NCBI GenBank assembly: GCA_015680685.1
Contig: MNCI01017497.1
Location: 1,102,737 to 1,166,736, forward strand
Length of the DNA stretch: 64,000 nucleotides
Direction of reading: 5' to 3'
DNA from: Gnetum montanum
Lineage: Eukaryota > Streptophyta > Gnetopsida > Gnetales > Gnetaceae
Below, piece by piece: positions 57,041-64,000 of this stretch; position 1 is the stretch's first letter, and each line of letters opens with the position of its first letter. Position numbers and translations under genes: made by a program. The notes beneath the pieces were generated by a model. That model was not told the origin of the DNA, made no database searches, and worked only from the letters and a program-made list of their open reading frames with translations.

Positions 57041-58640
57041 GTTGACCAACATTGACCAACCTAGAAAAAGCCCTAAATGATGAATTTGAAATGCCAAATT
57101 GGGGTGGTTGAAGCGTGTGAGAGGCCCAGTCATGGATGAGGATAGGAGAAAGGTAATCGGGGCTTAGAGAAGAGTCAAAATAGGAGAACGTGATGCAAAA
57201 GAACTCCACAGGGAAGAAATGGAGCGATGGGACCCTAAAAATAATCAACCATGAAATCCAAAGGATGGGAGACTTAACAAGAAGAACCAAGAATATGTAG
57301 GTGGGTCCTCCGCATAGTAGGCGATAACCTTAGTAGCCCTTGCATATCCTCAACACCAGGGTCCATGGGCCCCTAGGCTAAGAAATGATGTTCGCCAGTT
57401 AATATGCCTACCCAAGAGATCCCACCAAGGCATGAGAAACGCATGGAAACCACGATGAACTCTCACAACATAAAACAAGCAATGAGGTGAGTTATGGAGA
57501 GAAATGGGTGAAGAGAGAGACAAGAGAATGAGAATTCTGATTGTCGGTCACATGAAACCCCATGTGCAGTTGTGGTTAAGTGACTCAGTTGAACTTTTTC
57601 TAAGTTCAGACCCAAAATCATCCGCATATAGTGACATCGCAACAATAGACGAAGCCCCGACCATCCCCTGAGTAGGTAGATATGCACCTGCAGAGAACCA
57701 CCACTCCAACAAACATGAGAGGAAGGAAGTGAAACGGGATGAAGTTAGAGGGGACGAAGGAAGTCCCATAACTAGTGCTTGTGTCCCGTGAGAGGTATTT
57801 TAAGGGGTGTTCTTTGAATTCCCACATAGTGATGTCATGATTTTTTTTCTTTTCGAAGGAACCACACCATGAAAAGACCCATGCGTGTTTGCATGCATGC
57901 GACCAAGGGGTGTGCTTTGAATCCTCATATTTATTTTTTTGTTTTTTTTGAATTTTTTTGGTGAGGACCACACCATGCAAGGTCAAACTGCCAAGAAGCT
58001 TCCATGGAGAGAAGAACGTGGAGTGGTAGGAAATTCGTAAGGACACAACCATAGCCCAGGGGACAAGAGAGAGAAACGAATGTTGCATTCCCCTTGAAGT
58101 CACACCCATTTCAAACTATTGGATCATCCCCAAGTCTGGGAACTACACAAGTCACACATTAATTACAATGTGTTTAAGTGAAGGGGTTGCATGTTCTTAA
58201 TAAAAGGAAAACCATGGAGTGGGTGAATAGGTGGATGATGTGGACTCACTACTAGGTTTATGAGCTGAAAATAGATGTAAAGTCCATGGATAACCATGCG
58301 AGGTCGGGAGCCAGATAACTAGGTGAACTATTGTATGTTACCCATTGCAACGAAAACCATCCGCACCAGACACTCGATGACAATAAGACGACACATTAGC
58401 GATCACATGAAAAATTAAACACACACAAAGAAATGGAAAATAAGTAAAGAAGGAAAAAATTAATAAGAATTGGCAAATGTATGAATGATGTTGAAAAACA
58501 AAAAAGTGTAAAAAAAGATTACAAAACAACAAAAAATTACAAAATAATGAGGGGTGTAGTGGAATGGGTTAGCAAGGATGATGGTCTCCCCCACGACTAG
58601 GTGGAAAGGAGGAGACATGAAAAATGGAGCAAGGCTATCC
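57041..58640 (-). other. Post-pol non-coding module of element C
   Basis: It is collinear with 7190-8800 of A (PPT-like motif at 58584-58600, T-rich stretch, 'gtagtgagtccacatcatcc' block, 'ttgcatggtgtggt' block). Open frames such as 57618-58109 differ from A in frame and are not called. Confidence 0.65.
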
Positions 58641-58689
58641 TGGTGATGATGAGGTGGTATCCCTAGTTAGGTGGAGCCCATGGAAATGT

Positions 58690-59640
58690 TTGAGTTCTAA
58701 GGGCTTATGTTTGAAGCTCTCAATGATGTGCAAATTTCCCCATTTACCATGGTCATCAATAGTGGGGGCTCATTGATGAACCTCTTCCATTTCATCCATG
58801 CATTCTACATAGGATCATACAAGCCCCTCAGATGGTTCCATGCACATTACGCTACTAGCAGGGTCAGATGTTAGCCATAGGGTGCCTACTTGTTTATGGC
58901 TGCTACGTATAGGCACTGTTGGACTGGTGATTCTTCGGTACACCGACTGCATGCTTGAATGGATGTACGCTTGGTAGACCATGATTGCTACACATAGTTG
59001 CACCCTGAGTTGCTATACGCGATGCATGGAATGCACTTCTTCTTGATCTTTCCAAAAGGATTTTCCTTTGAAATTTCAAGGGAAAGATCTTGGAGTCCTA
59101 GTCTTGCATCCACCATGCTCAACCAGGCCATTACCATTATGATTAGGAAGTCCCCTTGCAATTCTCTACATAGATGACAAGGAAATCAGCAGGATAGGAC
59201 CACCCGCAAAGAGTGGTCACAATGTCCTCACAACTTCCAAGGGAACAATGATGGACTGGTCTGCCAATTTGAGCTTGATATTGCTCTTCTTTAATGGGGG
59301 CATGTTCCAATTCTTGTACATGTCATGTGAGATCAAATTGACTCCTGACCCCGAGTCCAGAAGAGCTTGATAGGGCTCATTTCCTACCACCGGAAGATGG
59401 ATGAGGGGGCTTCCCAAATTAGTCAATTTCTGGGGAAGGTGACCTGCTTTTATCCAATCGATCATGGCATGTGTGAGCATGACTGTTTGGACATTGGAGT
59501 ATGGTGGGCTTGAAGGCTGCTCGAGCGGTAGAATAGTAGAGGCGATTTGAGGTTCAGAGGCACTAGCCACTGGTGGGTGTGAGGGTGTGCATACATCATT
59601 GGGATGGAAGAAGGGACATTTCTATGGCTTGGCTTCTAGT
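58690..59640 (-). pseudogene. Element C aspartic protease
   Basis: The open frame 59570-59217 holds a Pro/Ser-rich start, a stretch (IKAGHLPQKLTNLGSPLIHL) and the catalytic motif at residue 72: LLDSGSGVNLISHDMYKNWN, intact D-S-G. The remainder of the domain continues with shifts to about 58800. The homologous motif is destroyed in A. No RT follows; coding sequence stops near 58690. Confidence 0.8.
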
Positions 59641-61500
59641 CCACTCAGTTGAGAATCCAGTTGTATGTTGATAGCCCTCACAGCGTTGCATTGCTATGGC
59701 TGTGGCAGTATCTCTCCTTGCATCGGTGGAGCAGGTGGCAGCTGAGTGGGATGTTGTGGAGTGGCAAGAGAAGGTGATGGAGGATAGAAGAGATGTGGAT
59801 TTTTCCCCCTGGGTGATGAAGATTGAGGTCAGAAATATTTCAGGGGGTGTTAATAACTTTGAAAGGCCGCATGACTGGAATATTCCTGTGGAGAGACCGG
59901 TTGCTAAACGTAGTACCCATAGGGATCTAGCTATTTGTAAGGGTACTACTGCCTTGGAGGTGGCATCCCCCACACTTGTGGGTGCTACCACTGCTAGAAG
60001 TATTCATATGGTTGTGGTGGCATTCCACTTGCATAATACCCTTATTGCTGGTGGAATTTCCTTGGGTTGCCTTGTGGGTAAGGCAACCTTCAGGGTGTTT
60101 GCCGCTGCGCCAAGCAAGGATTCAATGCGTACACCCCAGACTCTTGAAAATGTGACACCACAGGGCAACATCCCTTAGGATGTTCATATTGGCATATGCC
60201 ACATTCATCATCCTTGTTGGTGCCAGAGTCTGCAACCTTCTCTGCTACAGCTACTTTGCCCTTACCCCTATATTGGGCACATTCAGCTTCCTTCTTCCTA
60301 CGTCGATCATGATCATAACCTTGTTCTCTAGACTATTCTGCAATTTTCAGCATACTTTAGAACCTTTCATTCAGACAGTCCCACATCTTATCAACCTTTG
60401 CCAATATTTCGGATGCAAACTTTTGTAAAGGCAAGGTCTTTGGATTCACTGCTGCTTCCAGTGGTGATTCAAATCAGGCTTCCCTTCTTTTGAGGGAAGT
60501 GTCTTGGTTGAATTCTTCTACACTCTCCTTTTTTCTAAGTTTTCCTTCCTCCCTGGCCACCTATTCAATGAGGCACTATAATTGATGGGCCCTTAGCTCT
60601 GGCAATCATCCTTGGGTGTACACACCAAGGGTCTTTCGCGTTTCAAAACGGAGCCCATCAATGATGTGAAGTTGTGCCCACTGAGAGTAGCCATGTCTAG
60701 GGCACCGATGTAGTAGTAAATAGTATCTACTCATGGCTGCATCCAAGGGTTCATGATTACCTTGCTTCCACCCTTGGATTTGACGTCTCAAGTTTGCCAC
60801 TCTGGATTACATTTGATACTTGTCATTGAAAATCTCAAGCATCGTACTCCATCTTCTGATTAATTTTGGTTCTATGGACTGGTACCAATTTTCTACTTCC
60901 TTGATGAGTGTACGAGGGAACAACTTCAGCTTCTGCCAATCATTGTTAATGTTCTACAGGGTGCAGGCATCATGGAACGCCTGTAGGTGAGTTTGTGGAT
61001 CACAATTGTATCCCCCTTCAAATTTAAGGATGTTGTTCATATCAACACACTTGATCTAGCTATCCTTCACATGCCTACTAGGGATCTGAACTGCCTCGAC
61101 AATCTGAAGCATGCTCTGAGTAGCCAACAATGGCTCATTCAAGTCATAGTCCTACTGAGGACCATGATGTCTGTGACGATTCTGGCTACCCCTTCTTTCA
61201 TGTAGGAAAGCATCGCGTGATTGGTCACGCATTTCCTCATGTTATTCCTTTCAAACCTTTTTACCACCATCCTTTTGCTCCTTTCTACCTTGATTATGAT
61301 CAAAGCCAGAGCTGGATGAAGGTATAGGAGAGCAAGAGGATGGGGAAGAAGAAGAGGACTCTCCACCACTTTGATGTTGATCTCCTCCTCTACCCTGATG
61401 ATGGCCTCGATCATCCCATCCATCTTTGCTGCATGACCCTCCATCCCCTTGAGGGTCTTGGTCACTTAGAGGCTTGTTTTGAATGATGGACTGAAGGACC
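59641..61500 (-). pseudogene. Element C gag
   Basis: Blocks in order: Gly/Asp/Gln/Ser-rich N-terminal region (61450-61250), QTHLQAFHDAC and LKLFPRTLIKEVENWYQS (60990-60870), then an open stretch 60800-60606 (ANLRRQIQGWKQ, HEPLDAAMSRYYLLLHRC, QLHIIDGLRFETRKTLGVY), and a Gln/Pro/Tyr-rich tail (60150-59750). The 5' end of gag is missing: the sequence jumps from LTR to mid-N-terminal region within about 60 bases. The + strand frame 59696-60178 is a shadow. Confidence 0.8.
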
Positions 61501-61555
61501 TACTACCCTAGGGGAAGTTCGCTCGAATGGGTGTCATGAAAGATGGGATCCCCAT

Positions 61556-62429
61556 TGATGAGTGGCGAGGTACCCCTACACTCAACCATACGAATACGAG
61601 CGTAGCACACACGATCCAGTCGAACTCCGTAGACTAAGTGCCTACACGCCTTATTGAACACTTAAGATTAACTATTTGTTATCTTCTCAGACTTACTTGT
61701 AGTTGTCACGGTTGTATGGTTAAGTAAGTCTGAGGTATATCATTTTTATGTCTTTTCGATTTTATCTCCTATGCTGACAAGGTGAAGGATGAAGAAATTA
61801 ATTAACTAACTTTAACTAACTAACTAAGTTTGAATTAACCTAGCATCAGCATCTGTTCCCACTTACCATTCACACCCTGAACCAATGCAACCTTGGTTAC
61901 CAAACGCTAGTCGTTGCTAGGATCACCAAGCGTGACGCACGTGCTCGAAGCGATCGTACTGAGGCACTTAACTAGGAGAGAAGGTTTGAGAGAGATTAAT
62001 GACTAATAAAGTGATTAAATGATAAATAGTAAATAATAAAAAATAAATTCCTATTTAGCCTATTCCATGCACTGCAAGGTTTATCCAAGAAGTTTGTCTT
62101 TATTGCCGTACACAAACATGTGTTCAGGTAAAATATTTGCTCGAATAAAGATCCGTTCACTTTGGAGCTTCTACTACAGGCACATGGAAAATATTCTATC
62201 TCTAGAGGGATCAAACTGCCAGATTTTCGCTACGATCTAGGCCTAGAATGAGAAACAAGGGAGAGCTGCCTCTTATTTATAGATTTGACAGTGCACTACG
62301 ATATCGCGTACGCGATATCGCAGGGGAAGACGCGATATCGCGTACGCGATATTACGGGGGATGTGATATCACGGCAGACATGATATCACGTATGCAATAT
62401 CATAGCCCATGCGATATCGCATCCCATCA
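61556..62429 (-). repeat. Element C LTR
   Basis: It starts on the minus strand TGATGGGATGCG after a tract TCATGGGGG and ends CCACTCATCA. It shares with A the 'cctgtagtagaagctcc', 'ggatctttattcgagc' and 'aataaagac' blocks. TATAAATA lies at 62274-62281 (minus). A sequence like a 3' internal end precedes it and gag follows it. Confidence 0.85.
62296..62425. repeat. CpG-rich palindromic U3 array of element C
   Basis: The 22-bp perfect palindrome at 62299-62320 is CGATATCGCGT joined to its reverse complement. A second copy lies at 62333-62352, and more diverged GATATCACG/GCGATATCGC words follow to 62425. TATAAATA is 18 bp away. Confidence 0.9.
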
Positions 62430-62600
62430 GACCCCCATGACTGAATAAAAACTCATCCTCAAGTTCCTTACAAAATATTGGGACGGTATGGGATTATTGA
62501 CTCAAATGGAACTAATGGAATGACATGTGAACGGATCATCATTACAAGACAACACATAACTAGTGTTCATGACAACAAGAGTGAACACTTTATACATTGA
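62430..62600 (-). other. 3' internal end of an Athila-type element upstream of the C LTR
   Basis: On the minus strand, 'aataatcccataccgtccca', 'ggaacttgaggatgag' and TCAGTCATGGGGG match 12265-12338 of A. So an internal 3' end, an LTR and an internal 5' end follow each other. Confidence 0.65.
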
Positions 62601-63050
62601 CATCAGGCCTCATTTGGTAGCTGAGAAAGAGAGTGAGAAAAAATTTTGCTGCTGCCAACGCCTAGATTACGCCTTTCATTGTCCATGCGTAAGCACACCA
62701 TCGATCTTGCTCCTTGCATAGCTACTTCAACACTATTCCATTCCAAGTGTTCTTTCCAAATCCAATTGTTGACACATTTAGCCATTTCATGGAGCAGCAA
62801 AGATGATAAAATATGAATAAGTCACAAAGGATAATCAAGAGAAATATACATGTTGGTTGTGCTTTATTGATATTTTAATACTTTGATGTTCAAGAAGAAT
62901 TGTTAAAGGAAGATAGAGTTTTTCAAATGATAAGGAAAATTCATCATGCTCCTTTGGAAAATGAAGGATGAAAAACAAGTGGAAAGCTAAAAGGGCCGAT
63001 CCCCATTTACGGATGTATCAAGCAAAATATCAAAGTTGATATACTAAGGT
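62601..63050. other. No gene or repeat recognised
   Basis: Short frames only; no domain or clear repeat structure seen. Confidence 0.5.
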
Positions 63051-64000
63051 TTGAATAATGTTTTTTACGGCAAGGAAAAAACGCAAACACAGTTCCAGCC
63101 CTTGTACTCAATGGAAGAAAGATGGAGGAAAGAAAAGCAGTCCAAAAGAATGCTAGTTTTTCGTTACAGAAATCGCAGGAATCGTGTTAATCCTAACGCA
63201 GAAGAATGCAAGGGTTTTTGCTCTGAAATGTTTTTCTATTTCGTGTAAAATTAACTGTTCTTTTTACCCAAATCAGCGGCATCTCTGCTGGCCGCGTTGC
63301 GCCGAAATTTCTTCTGCAGGGACGCGAATTCAAAGAAGAGGGACTCACATCCGAATTCAAGCTTTATACAGTTGATTCGCCTGCCTCCAATGACGCCGAT
63401 GTGTGCCGCGCCGCGTAACTCAGAAAAGCAGACATTAGCATTAAAATAGCAAACCATAAGCAGCGTTGGCCGCCCGTGCCAGGGCAAACGGAGTCACTAA
63501 GACCTCCGCGCAGATGCCGTGCCACTGAACCCTCGCCATTAAATTTTAAAAAAAAAACAAAAGGGTGCTCTATTGCAGCAGCAGATCTACGATGCGATTG
63601 CTCTAAACCCTGAAATCAATGGCAGGAATTTTGAAGAACGATTTACAAAAACGTGAAAACGCAGGAAGCCCTAGCGAATTTGGGGCAAAATAAAACAGTT
63701 TAGGCAACCGAAACCCTATGATCCAGGGCTATCCGTCCAATGAATTACGTCCGTTTCCAGATCTTTCTCCCAGTAACCAAACGTAGCAACGGTGCCGGGT
63801 GCAGCTCCTGAGCCTTCTCCCACGGTGGTGGTTGCTAACGATCCTGGACAAGAGCGGGATATTTCTGAAATGTTTGATAATTGTTCCAGGTCTAGCGCCC
63901 TTGCATTCGAGCTTAAAGTTTCAAATTTGATTTTTTCGGTCATTTTTACATACCACAAAATATTTAAGAACAAGGCATCCACAACATTTATTCCAAGGTA
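63051..64000. other. GC-richer, low-copy-looking segment
   Basis: CpG is visibly more frequent from about 63270 onward than elsewhere in the window, and no retroelement motif is present. Leader-like sequence on the minus strand ('cgctagggcttcctgcg', 63670) and ATG starts suggest proximity to a real gene, but no exon structure could be secured. Confidence 0.4.
63716..63982 (-). CDS. Possible small protein or exon, unrecognised
   Basis: An 88-codon minus-strand frame at the window edge with a balanced composition (for example SNARALDLEQLSNISEIS, VATFGYWEKDLETD). It may be a last exon whose upstream part lies beyond 64000, or a chance frame. The + strand offers an overlapping readable frame (GAAPEPSPTVVVANDPG), so strand is uncertain. 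No family is recognised. Confidence 0.25.
   Translation of the reverse strand: MDALFLNILWYVKMTEKIKFETLSSNARALDLEQLSNISEISRSCPGSLATTTVGEGSGAAPGTVATFGYWEKDLETDVIHWTDSPGS

Larger units (their letters stand above)
56775..62429 (-). mobile_element. Element C: Athila relative with pol deleted
   Basis: On the minus strand: LTR (61556-62429), truncated gag, protease, then a direct jump to the post-pol module. Compared with element A, the interval from about 4340 to 7190 (RT, RNase H, integrase) is absent. The far end (extra ORF and 3' LTR) is also missing. The remaining coding parts are better kept than in A. Confidence 0.8.

Noticed and set aside
57463-58109. Minus-strand frames in the post-pol module of C
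   Set aside because: The homologous region of A does not keep these frames, so there is no sign of coding constraint.

Overview
This is repeat-dense nuclear DNA of a seed plant. It contains no intact host gene that I can defend. It is AT-rich, CpG-poor outside a few short arrays, and built from degenerate LTR retrotransposons nested in one another. The element families (Athila, Tat/Ogre-like and chromovirus Ty3/gypsy; copia with very long LTRs; a plant RTE-type LINE) and the many in-frame TAG/TGA/TAA stops that look like C-to-T or G-to-A decay suggest a large, slowly purging plant genome. A gymnosperm is plausible but not proven. No tRNA, rRNA or CRISPR locus was seen.

Layout. 1-15157: an Athila-type element A (71-13249, + strand, perfect 5-bp target-site duplication AGTAG) sits inside a related element B (1-65 and 13255-15157). 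B itself abuts a gypsy reverse-transcriptase relic (15158-15880), which is followed by a perfect 24-bp foldback and a LINE relic (15915-17060). 17060-21180 is AT-rich DNA with one possible LTR and small hairpins. 21190-24874 plus 43052-43955 are two halves of one minus-strand chromovirus H. They are split by a copia LTR (G) and by an 18.2-kb minus-strand Tat-lineage element I (24880-43046, perfect target-site duplication GAGTT). 43956-44802 is an assembly gap. 44817-56720 is a copia cluster: D on the + strand; E and F on the - strand, both lacking pol. 56775-62429 is C, a minus-strand Athila relative from which RT-RNase H-integrase has been deleted. 62600-64000 is more GC-rich, low-copy-looking DNA, perhaps the edge of a real gene.

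Most interesting content. (1) Element I carries, between its protease and its reverse transcriptase, a multi-exon gene on the opposite strand. It has its own TATA boxes, and six of seven testable introns splice in frame. It is bracketed by two tandem arrays whose core motif recurs in a third array downstream of integrase. Its position matches the place where Ogre elements are known to have an intron. (2) Element A has, after pol, an internal promoter-like block, a possible leader intron and a long coiled-coil ORF whose stop codon position is conserved in B. The promoter block is also recognisable in C. A second PPT-like sequence precedes this module. (3) In the Athila, Tat and copia LTRs alike, arrays of short palindromes lie just upstream of the TATA box, with a different palindrome in each lineage or element.

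All coding regions are decayed, so functions are those of the ancestral elements. Exon limits and domain edges were read by eye.
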